Shown: piece after piece, positions 1-13,900 of the stretch | How positions within the stretch are numbered: position 1 is the first letter of the stretch | Layout of the letters: every line of letters starts with the position of its first letter | DNA from: Baylisascaris procyonis | Lineage: Eukaryota; Nematoda; Chromadorea; Rhabditida; Ascarididae | DNA: 64,000 nt | Reading direction: 5' to 3' | NCBI GenBank assembly: GCA_037389465.1 | Contig: JAZARR010000154.1 | Location: 4,960,001 to 5,024,000 of the forward strand | The notes under the pieces: generated by a model | Databases searched by the model: none | Told to the model about the DNA's origin: nothing | Seen by the model: only the letters and a program-made list of their open reading frames with translations | Position numbers and translations under genes: made by a program

Positions 1-1630
1 ACAGAATAGGTCGGAATGATCAAAACTGAATGAGGATAGCTAAATAAGGACGTTTCCTAGGCTGCAAATTTTCTGACTCATATTCTAACAGTAGAATTTT
101 TCACTTGCTCCATCCGGTTTGGGAACTTTCTTCGACTAGCATGAACCCGATTTCACTGAAGTGATATGGGTCAGGATGACTCACGCATATATGATTTTTA
201 TTTTAAAGGCCTGCAAATGTGGTAAATTTATGCTTCACTTTTTTGCTTCCAACTGAGAGCGTTTTTTTGGTTTCATTTCATTTCGTTGCTTTGCATGACG
301 TTTCTTTTGGAGTTTTGTAATCGTATCAGGTAAAAGGAAAGGGCATCTGAATTGCTTCTATTCCATTTCTTTCATTTGATCTTTATTTCGCATGTAATAT
401 TCTATTCGCAAATTCTTTTTTTATAATTTATCGGAGCGTAAACCGGATTTTTGCTGTGAAAGAAGCGAAAATTATGGATGCCGTGACCCAGAAATAGAAG
501 ATGGCGGTTCTGTCATAGATCGCTATCGGTCGACGGCGGCGTTTTTCTATATCCCTACCTCGAAATAATTCAATCCTAGTTGCATTCTTTTTAGGTTGCA
601 GTGCGTAAAAGATAGCATAATGTGTTTTAATGTCAAATGAAGAAGCATGTTTTATTAATAACCATGCAGAGTGAAAAAAAAATAACTGAATTTGTCTGAA
701 ATATGTTGAAATCTCTGATATTTCCCATTGTTTTTCTTTAATATTTAATTTTCCACTTTTTTCCTAAATGATCAGAGTTCACTTCTGAAGTTAAAAGCAT
801 TTTTTCGAAGGGGGGAGAGGTGAAAAGAATGAGAAGACCAAGAGGAGGTCAAATGGGTACGGATAAACGGCAATAGAACTTATATTTGAATAGATGTGAG
901 AAAAACTTTCGTTTCATTGGGGATTGATCTGCTATCATCTCTCTCCTTTCATATTTACCATTTTATTTTTTTTCTTTTAGTTGTCAGTCGGTCATTTTAT
1001 GCTTAATTTAATGCGTTATTTCATTTTCTGCTAATTACTTTTGTACTTACTGACAGCTGCTTTAACGAATTTGTGATTTGTCGTTATGACCTGATCACTC
1101 TTGGCTATTGAACGTGACGAAATTTCCATCCTGATTGTGGACGAAAATATGTGTCCGAAGGAAAGAAGTGAAGAAAGTTGAATGTAGGATGAAGTTGCGG
1201 ATGCCTGATCGTAACCGTTTATCATGCTCAGATCGCCGCCAAAATTTGCCATTAGGAGGTTTCGGAGCGTGGATGCCTCAAAAGATATATTTTTCGAAAG
1301 ATTTTGAGAGAGCTACTGATCTGTTTATGTTCTCAGTAGGACTCATACTCAAAGGCTCCATCTTTCTAAATTTTAAATCTTACTTCGAAAGATACGATTT
1401 TCATAAAGTCGAAAACTTCGACCTCACATTTAGAGTGGCCTCACGACATCCTTTTCGCCCCTTTTTTCGTACTGCTACCCGCAACCTCCCTCCCCCCCCC
1501 TCCTCCAGGAATGCTTGGCGGCGATCATAGCACTACCAGGACTTGACACTTGCTTGTAAAAGGGAACTGAAAGGAAATAAAGGTTAAAAGCAAACCATTT
1601 TTGCCCTCATTTATTTCTTTTTCTGTTTAG
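1..1630. other. AT-rich upstream/intronic DNA, no confident gene
   Basis: I see no exon here that I can tie to a neighbour by splice phase. One plus-strand stretch (398-568) stays open for 56 codons and is locally protein-like (acidic middle followed by an Arg/aromatic segment). It ends in TAA at 566-568 and lacks a convincing acceptor or donor, so I do not call it an exon. A longer open stretch at 1135-1530 has a homopolymer-driven composition (Pro and Phe runs from C and T tracts) and looks fortuitous. Because the exon at 1631 begins in mid-codon, at least the last part of this region must be an intron of the gene that follows. Confidence 0.45.
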
Positions 1631-1930
1631 TTGCTGATGCATGGCTGGCACTAATGCTTTCTATTGCTATGCACACACTTTCAGCACCGCTTTTGCAATC
1701 ATTAATCGATGGTACGCCATCGCTTCCTTCTGATACGAACGCAAAGAATACTCTTCGAGGACGTGAACGTAACTCAGCACAAATGCGTTCATTACGTCAT
1801 GGTCTTTCGGTGGCCGCCGATCCGGACGGAATTTTAAGCTCTTCATTGAATAAATCCATCAGCAATTCGACCAACTCCCAACAATCGAGTTACATCCGTC
1901 TTCAGACGTCCCGTTCAAGTGGGGCGATAA
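1631..1930 (+). CDS. Gene 1 exon: hydrophobic helix then Ser-rich segment
   Basis: The acceptor is TTCTGTTTAG at 1621-1630 and the donor is GTAAGA at 1931. The frame is set by the downstream junctions: two bases complete a codon, then 99 codons follow and one base is left over. The first ~25 residues are Leu/Ala/Met-rich and could form a membrane-associated or buried helix. From about residue 40 on, the sequence is Arg/Ser/Asn-rich. The open frame runs past the donor to 2097, but the extension is Cys/Tyr-rich and repetitive, and splicing to 2815 gives a better continuation. Confidence 0.7.
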
Positions 1931-4900
1931 GTAAGACCTGTAGCAATTCCGGATATTGGTGTAACGATTCCAGATATTGGTGTTGCGATCCCGGATATCG
2001 GTCGTATCGGTTTAACGCAGATGCTGATTGTGGACAAATTTTTTTCGTAATGGAAAAGTGTGTTACAAGAAGAATGCTTAACACTGCTCTTGCCTAACAT
2101 GAAGGAATTACTGTCGTTCACAAATGCTGTTTGGTTTTCGTAATCCATGCATGCATGCATGCTTGTCCACGTATCGTATTAGCTAAAATAAAACCGCTGG
2201 GCTGTAATTTTATGAAGCTTTTTAGATTATATGACAATTATATTGCTAGAAAGTTGTTCTTCTATAAGTTTGTCGACTATAGCAAAAATATTTGTTCGAG
2301 ATATAGGGAAAGAAGTCATAGTTGCTGAAAGGGACGATGAAAAAGAGGTTATTGATGAGAGGGAAGGGGAAGGAGGCTACATTGGGTAAATTGCATGGCT
2401 GTTGTGCTTTACCTAAATAGATTTTCTTCTTTTGTTTGCGTTTTCTTATATTGTTTGGTTTCATTTGTGTTAAAAGTCGATGCACAAGCAGAGTTTATCG
2501 TTTCATTCACAAACTTCTCAAGAGTTTTTTTTAGCAATTTGATTGTTATCATGTTATTTATCAAATCATAAAACTTTTTATTCCCCAAAAAATATTCCAT
2601 CCTCAAAATTTATGCAAATTGAAGTGCCTCTACTTACTATCTATCGAGTACGAATTGGGCTCATTAAGTGCCTTCCTTGATATGATGAGTTTTAACGACA
2701 CTCTTTCCTATATCGGCAAAATGATAGTAGATTGTTGAGCAACATCTCAAAAATTAATTCCATATTAATGAAATATTCTTATCATTTATTCCCCTATATA
2801 TTTTCCACTTATAGCATCGCCAAGGAGACGTTCAATGAGTCTTGAGAGTATGGGTTCTCGAAAAGCAATTGCTGCGAGGTATGTCGTTCTTTTTATTACT
2901 TCTGCGTTCTCTGATCACTTTTTAGTAGATTAACATATTTTGGCATCATATTTCTTCCTTGTCTGTTTCTTTTTCACTTTCATGTCTTGTGTTGTCGTTG
3001 GTGGGGGATGGTAGCACCCTCGCAGAATCAACCGATAGTATCGTTCTGTTGGATGCAAAAACTTAAGCTGATGGGTCAGTAGTCGATAATACGGTGTCTA
3101 AAGAATTTGCATTCGGCTGCCTGACCACTCGTTTGCATTTTTTATTCATTAACTATATTATATGAAAGTGAGTGATAGTGAATAGGAATACGTAGGAGGA
3201 AAATAATGCAAACATTCAAAGACGTGAATGCCGTTATTGTATAGAAGTGTTTGATGTGATTGACGGTAGATGAAAAAATCTATATGGAAAGAATCGAATC
3301 GACGGGGTTTAAAATTTGTAGAAAATTGTCTCAAGAGCCATAATTTGACTAAACCTTACGCGGGTTGCAATCACTTGCCGTTGAGCTGAAAAATATTAGC
3401 CACTTAGTGAAACTGATTTTGTAGTATTTATACAACTGTTAGAGGTATAAAGGTATATCCGTTTCAGTGCAGCAAATGGCCCAAGGTTATTGGAAAGAGC
3501 AATAGGAGAGGAGATGAATCAACTTTCGAAGAAACCATTGCCGAGTGCTCTGAAACGTGTGCAACGATCGAAAGCCTCCAATCATAGCTTTCGACAAGCA
3601 CTGGAGCAGAATCTCAGCACTGACGAATTGCCACCTACTAGTGTCCCCGGTGAGCCGTTTTAAACGTTATGATGTCATCTGATGCTTTGTTTTTATCTAT
3701 TGCCTCATCTTCTTGGTCGTTTCGTCCTCTTCCTAAATGTTGCGCTCACCGAATCTGCTGTTGTGATTATTGGCAGAAAAGATATCGTCTTTCACGATGT
3801 CTTTCCTTTTATTGGCTATTTGGTGTTGTATGGATTGGTCTTCTTAAAGGCTGCCGGAAATTATAGCTTGCTAACACAGGATACGAATGGATATTAGACA
3901 TGGTCCGTTGATATGATATAGGAATGTGTTATGCACTTTGTCATATCTCAGGTATTTTGCCGTTGCTCCACTGTCAATTAGTGCTGCTTTCAGATTATGA
4001 GGATATAGGTCAGCCAGCCATGAATTCGTACGGATCGTTGCCAAGACACAGCTCAGTTGCCACGAAAGAAAAGCAGCAACGAAGGAAATCCGTTGGGAGG
4101 TATGCGATAGTCATTTCTGATGAAATAGATATGCAGCACGGAGGATAGCTGAGTGCACCTCCCCGTCTTCCTCCCCATTCCCCTCCCACTCTCCATTTCT
4201 TGAAAAATGCGCAGAATCCTGGCCACTCACTTGACAGGAAAGTATTCTTGATGGGTTTGAGTTAAAAGAAGTAAAGTCTGAAATCATCCATCCAAACCTT
4301 TTGCGTTTTAAACGGTGCAGTCCGAATCTGCACCATCTTTAACGCAAAATCTGTCATTTGTGGAAAATTGAAAGAGAATCTTTAAATTTCAGTTTTAAAT
4401 AATCTGCACGTATTATTTAGCCTCAATATGCGAGGTTTTATTCACTGCATACCTGACAGTAAGAGCCATTTCGCATCAGACCTGTGAGCAACTTACGCGG
4501 ATTCTGCAAAATCCACATACTTTTTCAGCAAAAGCTGTCGTTTTACAGCAGTGTCATAAGCTGTAATATATGCGCTTTTCATAAGCTGTAATATGAACGA
4601 TAAGAATCCATAGCCTATAGTTCACTCTTACAAAGAGGTTCTTTCGAAAAAGACGTAAACGCTGTCTTCCTCGCCCCTTCACCCTGTGGTTGCAGTGAAG
4701 AAGGTCCGTGTATGGTGCACCCACGTTTCTTTTAACGTACAGTTTATTTTTATATCATCTTCACGAGAGAGTCTTTTCGCATATTACAAAAATTAGGCTG
4801 CTGCTTTCTTTATCATTTTCTCATTCCTAAGTCGATTTATTAAGATTAACGGAGGAGACAGGGAAAACGAAACTTAAACATCGTTTACTGAGTCTAAGAT

Positions 4901-7900
4901 ATCTAAATTCGATATAAAATCAAAAAATTTTGTTTTGCTGTGATGATGAACGGCCATTAGAAAGTAAGCATATTCTTAGGTGATCCATTGTTTAAGGTTT
5001 ATCATTCCTAGAAATTATCGCTATCGATGTTCACCTTATTTGTATTCACTTATAAAATCATTTAGTTCTGTTCATTTTAAAGTACCACTTATTTTATCGC
5101 TTTCATTTACAACTCTCTTGCAGTAGTCTATTCTCGCGTTTGAGTCAAAAGTTAGGTGCATCAAGATCACGAGATACATCACCCGAGAAGGCTGTAACTG
5201 ATGCAAAAGAAATCGAGAAAAGACGTCTCGAAGAGGAACGTAAAAGGTTCATCTTGAATTTTCTTTTGATGATAACTTCAGTTTGATAGTGTTGTGCATC
5301 TCGATGAACGCTTTTTTTTTCTTTATAAGTTTTCACTTTTTTCATCGACTTCCCATATTGAGCTAATGTTTTTTTTGGAGGGTTGAAACCTGGAATATTT
5401 CTTGAACTTTTATAGGATTGTGGACGGTTCAGCAGCTCTAGTGAAGTGATTTAGATAGTTTTTGATCTCCTTTAGCAAGATTGAGCTTTCACCAGTGACC
5501 TTCAATTAGAAATCTGCCCTGCTATTTAGTGAAAAAAAGTTTTGTTATTGGGCGTGGGAATAGCTAGAAAAAGGTACCAGAGGCAGGCCACGTGGAAGTC
5601 ATATGAAGAGGGTGCATCAAATCGGTGCTAAAGGCTTAAATGATACGGTCATCGCTTTCTTACAGTCAAATCTTCAGTGCTCATTAAGCAGAGTTCTAAG
5701 TGCCTAGGTAGAAGATGAGTCTATCCACCCTTCTTCTCCCCCTCCCCGCCCCCTCCCTCTATCCTTCATCTTCCCTCGTATCACTTCCTAGCTGAGTTGG
5801 TTTGCGCTGACGTCTCTGTAAACACAGAAGTGCTCAACATCCTTTTAAATATTGAAAGAAAGACGATGCGTATTCTTGACTGTAGCATAACTGTCTGGGG
5901 GGGGGGGGGGTTGTTGGGAATTACGGAATGGAATGGGCTCTTTCGATTGTGCCTTTATTGAGGATTCCAACGGCTGGCAGATAATGCTATAGACAACAAG
6001 GTCGAAGGGGGATGCAGAGATCCCGTGAACTGGGAGGAAGATTTGGGGAGGGGGGGATTGGGGGGGGGGGGGGGAAATCGTTCAGCTTCTAATGCATTTG
6101 CAGGAAATGTGTTTCTTAAGAAAGCTTTTACCCATATTTAGGCAAATCTTCGAAAGTAAGTAGACATTGAAAGGTGTATGCAAAATATTTCACTAAACGG
6201 CTTATTCTGCAAGATATCCATTTTTTCAAAGCCCTAATCTTCCTTATTTTTTCTAATAGATACGAATTTTCCTATTTGCATGTTATATTTCAGGATTCAA
6301 GAGCGATACGATCGTTTAAAGCAAAAGCAGCAGCGAGTGGAGTACTCGCCTGCACTAGCTAACTCTTCGATTGGAATGAATCCTCCGCCACCATATTTTG
6401 GGCCACCTCAATCCGTCTCATTCGACACTTATGAACGATCCCCACAGGTTTTTATCCACATATTTATTGTCTGCTAATTTATCTACCCTTTCTGGCAACT
6501 TCATGAACGGTATAATGAGGTCTTTTTATTCTTTTTATTTTATTATATCTGTTCTTTATTAAATCCTTTATGAATTTCAAAACGAGAACAAAACGCCATA
6601 AAATTGGATATTTGGTTAGCTAACAATTGTCCATTGTTTACTGAGGGGCTGTTATCCTTCATTTTTTACAGACTTTTTATTCTTTTAAAAACGTTTTTTC
6701 TCTGAAAAAAAAAAAATTGCTGGACTAGAATATCAATACTTCCTCAAGAAAGTATTTTACCTTGCGGTCTCGAATGAAGATGGGGCAAAGTGTTCATCGT
6801 ATAATTGAACATTTAATATCAGTTACCGTGACCTCAAATGTGGTGATGAAGAAGATATAGACATGGAATGAAGGTGATGGTACAGAGTTCAGGAAGCGTT
6901 TTCCGGAGTTTTCTGGAGTATGCATCCTTTAATTGTGTGATCATGCGGCGAGCAACGTCCGTTTACAATTGTGTGACTAACACTGCATTGTTGCACTTAT
7001 ATGTGGCCTATGCTCATCAATTTAATTGAAGATCTTCTAAATTTTTCTTGCCTGCTGTCATGGGTAGATGAAGTTCCTTTCCCATAATCATAAAACTCAT
7101 GGGCAGATGAAATTCCTTTCCCACAATCATAAAACTATCTTCCCATAAATGATCACTCTTCTTGCATTCCTGATTGATTCCCACTTCCTGCATCCTTAAT
7201 TCTTTTTTCTCTTTTCTTTCCCTCTCTCGATGAGAGTGTTCTGGATGGTAGGAGAAGGGAAAAAAATGGTCATCATATGGAATCGAATGCACGCGATGTT
7301 AAATGTCTTCGTGTTGTGTTGTCCTAAAAACTTGTTTAGAATTGTTTGAGTGTGCAGCACTATTTTTAAACTCTTTGGATGATGCTTATATGTATATAAC
7401 ATTAATAACTCTACTAGCATCCGGAGTCCTTCGTCATACCCCCACTACTCCTCATGGAGTAAGATTGCGGGGCACCCATCGCAGCGGCCCTCACTCTTAA
7501 AAAATCCGCCGCAGCGGAGGATTTGCAGAAACCAAGCCCCGTGGATTTTTCCCATCTCTATGGTGAATGTTGAAAAAGCCGAACTTGCCTTTACAAGCTG
7601 AAAAAAAAGTTCCTCATAGAGTCAAAGAAACATAATGAAACTCCACGAGGCAATATGTTCAAACAATATATGCCGCGATGCATAGGTGTTAGTAAAGAAG
7701 GAACAATTTACTGCGAAAGAAGATATCTGGTTATAATAGACATACTCAGAAAATGGGACAATCTAGAGCCAAGTGACCTCAACATCGATATTTCATTGAA
7801 GAATGCACCGATGTACAGTCAAATAAAGTATCAGGATTTGATAGATTTAGTGATAAAACAGTGAAATTGGAAAAAAAATCGCATCATACCAGAGCTGTGC

Positions 7901-10900
7901 TCTCTTGCTAACTGAATTATTTCAACGAGAAAACATTTCGAGAGATGGAAATTTGCAGATGTAACCGTATCATTATACAAAGAGAACCGATGACGCCAAA
8001 TCATAGACCTTTATCGCAGATGTTAAAGCCTTTTGGCACTAAGCCTAAAATTTTCGCTTTAGGAGTTTCGTTGTGGTGCATTATGGCATTTTATGATCCA
8101 AACTAGTTGCTTGTCGTCCTATCTTTTCTTTTCAAACTCCTTTCTGAAGTTGTGAGGCGATTTTTGGATCGACGCCAGGCGATTTTGGATCAAATACTCG
8201 GATTAAATAAATAGCCAGTCGACGCCAGGGTCGTCGACTGGCTATTTATTTAATCCGAGTATTTGTTTTATGCTTGCAATTCTGTAGTTTAGACGATGAT
8301 ATTGTTATGGTTTGGTTGAGAAATATACCTTTCCATTGCAGAATCTGTCTTCTTGTAATATAGAAGAGGTCATAGGATTTGTCTGTGTCTATAATATGGT
8401 CTCACCTCAAGGTTTTTCTTCAATTTTGCGAGTAATGAAAGTGTCTCCTCATTGAATCTCTGAAGATTCTCTATTTTGATTGACGGGATCGATCACAAAA
8501 TAAGTTCATCGATGATAAAGGAAAACTGATGTTCAGGATGGCGGCAATTCAAATGAGGAAGAAGAGGGAATGCTAATCGAAGAAGGCGAAATGCCCGAGG
8601 ATGGCATTATCTCAGTGGCCAACTCAAAGTTCTACGGTAGCATGCAGAGGAGGTGGGCGGGATTGAATTATAGCTTAGCGTTGATTTGATGCCTCTCTCT
8701 CTTCTTATCCACAAATACACCCCCTTTGGCACTCCACTGCTATTTGAATCATTTCACTTTGCACATTCACTCGAATATGAAGTTATCCTTTATTAAGCAT
8801 GATTTCATCAAACGATCGCAACATAGTTAAATCTCATCATAATCAAATATCAAAGAAAATATATCCTTCTTGAATATTCTAATGCAGTCAGGATAAAGCA
8901 TGATATATCAAGTTTCTGAAGGCTTCATTTCAATACTTGTTGATCAGGAGGGACCCAATTGTATTATCACTGATAATAAATCACTATTAGGGGAGAATAA
9001 GATTAAAACGGTTGAAATGGGACCTTTTATGCGAAAAGTTGTTTTAATCACTGAATTATTATATCTTTCGATGTTTCTTTTGTGTCACTGAACATTCACA
9101 CATCACTAAGAATTCATGACAGGTAATCTGTCAATGTCAACTGTTGAGTTATCAATTTGGAAAACCTTATTTTTAGTAAAAAGGTACCTTCTCTATTCTT
9201 CGCACATCGTATTTCGTTTTCTTCACTATATGTTCTGTTGTTTTGAGTGTTTTTAATGTCCTTCTTTTTGTTTATTCGTTTTGATAAGTGTTGAAATTTC
9301 CTGACGCTATCGTAACAAGTCGTCATGTCAGCAGGAAATTGTCAATGCAAATAGGTGATTAATGCGACTCGTTATTTCATCAGAGGAAGAAAAGGGAGAT
9401 CGATATATATGAAGCAGTGATGAATTTTAATTTTGAAAGAAATAAGTTGAAGGAAGAAAACTCCAAAAATTAACCATTGAAAATCTCCGAAATGTGTTTT
9501 TCCTACATTGTTCGAAAAGCACGTTTCCTTAGTATTTTAGGCGTTGGAGATGTTGAAATATTGCTAATTTAGAGAAACAACGCGTATGTGTGTTTGTTTC
9601 ATTTCTATGTGCCGAGTTCTTCACTTTGCAATTCACTTCTCAGCTTTCATTTCACTTAGCAAGCAACACTGTTATTCCCTCTGTGCTCACAATTGATGTC
9701 TTTAAAATCGCACTATTTTGCATGCATGTCTTTCATTTTTCAATTGCTTTGCTTATATCGATAGACTGCATATTCCTCTTTCATATTAACATAGAATGAG
9801 AAGAATGCACCATCGATATGCTTCTTATTGAGTGCATTATTGATAAAACCGTTTCGAATTAATCGCTGTGAGAAATATTCGATTGATATCATCCCGTTAT
9901 AATTTCAACAGAAAATGATGAACACTGATATCGCTTCCATAACTTCGAAGATATCAAACGCGAAATATAAGGGGTAATATGCCATCCCTCGTTCATTTCC
10001 CAGTGGAAAACCCCCAGCTATTTGCGGAGGTCGGATGCAAAATTTGCTAAAATTACGAGAGGTATTTCTAGCTATTTTTAATTTCTAGCACTCTAATTAG
10101 ATCATGCACAACAATAATATTTGAGATGTTATTTTATAACGGGGAACGTTACTGAAATATGCTCGCACTATTAAGCAACGAATGTTCCTGGAATGAACCT
10201 TCGCTTACCTTATGCAACGTCATCAAATAATATGTAAAAATTATGGGCACTCTTGCATAGAGCAATGGCACCGCGGTTGCGAACCGCGAACGAAGCTGAG
10301 TTTGTGCCCCACATTGCGTACGCACCACTACTGTACTCTGCACTATGCAAGCGAACACTTACACCCATCACAGATACTCGAAAATTTATATTAGAAACAT
10401 GCCATTTTTTCCATTATTCAATCCAGAATGTCAAATAATGTCCCCGTGCAAAATTTCAGTTCAGTCGAAGGAGGGGAAATGCACTTGCCGGATGAGCCAT
10501 CGTTCTTTGCAATCTTTGCAGAGTTATAACCTCCCCCCCCCACCTTCAATCGAGCTGAAATTCCCCGTGGGGGGCATTATTTGACATTCTGAGTTGAATG
10601 ATGAAAAAAATTGCATGTTTCTTTCACAGACTTTTGAATTTCTGCGATGGGCGTTAGTACTCGCTTGCAGTGCGGAGTACGGTAGTGGTGCGTACGCAAT
10701 GGGGGGGGGGGGCAGGGGCTTAGCTCCGTTCGCGGTTCGGAACCTGGGTGGCATGATTCTCTGGAACTGTGCCAAATTAGGATCGTTTTATCGGTGGGAT
10801 GATGTGATTGACAGTGGTTACTGATATAAATTAATTTGTTATAGGTGGTATACTGTCGTTAGTGGCGGTGTAGCGCTCCTCTTGCTCTTGCAACTCCCTC

Positions 10901-13900
10901 TATGCTGAAGCTATTTTAATAATGTTTTCTATAATATATAATTATCTCAAAGAGACATGCATAGGTATAGATGGGTAAAAAACGTGAACGTGAAGACATA
11001 AATTTATGGATTACAATGAGGGAAAAGCCACTTTTGCAGCTTTTGTGGGAATGCGAAGTTTTTCAAACTTCAGAAAGTGTTTGGCACTTTTTTTTTGAAA
11101 TCTGCTGAATTTCGGCGCTTAACCGCTTCATTTTCAGAGAATAGGAAGGAACTAAAAACAATCTTCGATTGGGTCCCGCTGAATTTTTGCACCACTGTTG
11201 AATGTTGGTGATGAATTTTTATTTTATTTAGTAGTATTCTATATCAAAAGGAGATATTAATGCTGCTATGCACCCATTCCTTGAACTTTATCGTTGATTT
11301 GAAGGAATAATATAGGGATTAACTGCAGGAGCACCAAAATAAAGCGAGTGCGTTCTCGCGATATGGGCATCACCGCCACTCAGGATATGCCCAGCCTCCA
11401 GAGTGCACGCTCTACTCATACTACGGCGACAGGTTTCTTTTTTGAAACCTTTCATGATGCTGCTCTCATTTTTTTATTTTCATTTTATTTATTTATTTAT
11501 TTATTTTTTTGCTTGATAGTTCATGCTATATGTGGGGAGAACAAAATAATTGGCGACGGTGAATCATTTTAAAATATCACATGTTGCTTCAAATAAAGTT
11601 TTATCGGCTAAAATAAGCAGTATCACATTCAAGGTAATATTGAAAAAGCAGTTTGTTCAATCAGAATATATGCCAGGGTTAGGGGGGAGGTCTGGCGACT
11701 AGGAAGGATCAGGCAGGATCTCAGTGCCCAGATGCATCAGCTTCTGGATGATTTTTGATTTATCCCTCGCACCAAACAGCTTCGGAAGCACATACATATG
11801 AAACACCCTTTGCAACCTGTACTCTAAGTTTTTGATGTTAGATCCTGAAATTTTGTCTTATGCGGTCGATTTACGTGAATATAAATGACAAAAAGCTATT
11901 TCACAAGAGTGGTGTGAAAATTCACCAACAGAGGATAAAAAATGCGCCGAAAATATGGTTCATTGATTTGGACTCGTTTATGAAAGAACGTTCCGTTTAG
12001 GGGGTATGTGGGTTGCTTCGACGGCTACGGATCAGCTTACAGCTGCCACCCTGGATCATCGCTGTGTCAGCAACAACAACAGCAACAGCAATCACGAAGA
12101 GCGGCAGCCTACAACCGTGACTACTACGACGCATTCAATGCGTGGTTCGCGTACAGTGGCGCAAGCGGGGACATACCACCTTCCTCCAGAGACTTCGTTA
12201 ATCTTCATCGCGGATATGTCCAAGCCGCCTACCCGCAAACTAGTGGAGGCATCGCAGCACGTAGAATCTACCATGAAAGGTAAGATGCATTATCATGTTC
12301 ACTTCGTTCATTAGGCAGTTTTGCATTTCTTTTAATATTAGTAGTGAAAAGATTCATTGGTGAAGAAAGGAAGTATCACTTGAAGTGCTACGGCGTTCCG
12401 CTGCATTGTGCTGCTTTATATTATTTAATAAATTTACATGAAATACTTTTAAATCTTCAAAAAAATTGAAAGGTGCAATGATCTAAGTTCTTTGAACCTG
12501 TAAGGGCCTCAGTGACCGCGAATGGAATTAGCATTTAGCATTAGGATAAGTCATAGAGTAAGGTAAACGAATGAAGGAAATAGTTTATTGTATATTTAGA
12601 AAAAAAACAGAGGAATATGCCAGGTAGCAAAAATGATATGTACTTTTTCCTAAATTCCTCGCCTGTAAGCAACTGACGATTGTATTGTTTGAATATTTGC
12701 TTAGAACTAATTTTATTTGCTGAAGACGATTTAATTAAAGGTATGAAAGACTCATCATAAATTTGATAAATATAACCTAGATTTACTTTAGCAATTCATA
12801 TATTTATAACCTCGATGAGATTTTATGGCATTGACCTTCGTTGTTTTATAGATGAAAGTAATGGATGATAGTAGAGACAGTTTTTCTCTGTTGATTGAAA
12901 ATAAAAGGGTCGGATTGTAGGGTATATCGAGCAATCGGGATTTCTTGTGGAATCAAGCAAAAATTGTTGAAAAAGTGATTGTTTCAAATCGTCATATTAC
13001 CTTCTTCGAACAAATCATTAATGCTGATGCTTTGCAGATTCCGATCGTGCCCTAGTCAACTGTCGCCCCCAGCACAGCGAGCCCACGCCGGTGCCGCCTA
13101 CTACAATGAATGCGGCTCGCCCTGTCCCGGTCGTATTTCCAACTTCTAGAACGTTGTTCATTGGATCAGCTTCGTCTAGTGCACATTCGAGACGTTCTCC
13201 AAGCTCACGTAATAGTAGTACAAGAACACGACCGAAATCTACTAACATTCGTTCGGCATGTACCGTTCGACAATCATGCTCTACACCAATTCACATTCAC
13301 ACTTCTATTCCTCAGCCAGAGAATGTTGAGCCGCAGTGCATACGTTCATGTTCGACGTCACAGTCGAATCACCCAATAGGCCATCAAGAAAATCGTATGC
13401 AAAATCAGCAACAGCATATATGTGATGCAACCGCTGCAGCAAGATCTACACAGCAATCTCAGCAAGCTGGTCAATCATACCAGCCTAGCCAACAGCATCC
13501 GCGGCAGGGAGAACGCTATGGGTCGAATGCAACGCGGAGTATGCCATCCTTAGAGCGTTGTGCTCCCATCGGGAGGTCGAGTCGTGCTTCGGCAGATGCA
13601 GGTGGTATGGTTACTTTCATTGGCGTGTCGCCAACATCGCCTGTTTATCTTCAAACACTGCTTGAATCTCCATTAGGTTCACCACTTCCAACGCGGGTGA
13701 TTCCAGTTCAGCATTATCCAACTTCATCACGACCTACAGTGCATGCAGTCGACGGTACACGCCTTGTGCAGCCGCATTCAGAGATGATTCTGCATCCTGA
13801 TGAATCAGTGCAAACGAATGAGGAAGGAACTGGCGTACAAGCCGGTCTACCAAATTTTGACTATCGGAAATTGTTAAGGCCGGTACGACGAGATCGAATC

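Noticed and set aside
1135..1530. 131-codon plus frame
   Set aside because: The composition is driven by C- and T-runs, with no phase link to exon 1631-1930.
7303..7500. Plus frame of 65 codons at 7303-7500
   Set aside because: It is overlapped by other chance frames and has no splice edges or composition support.
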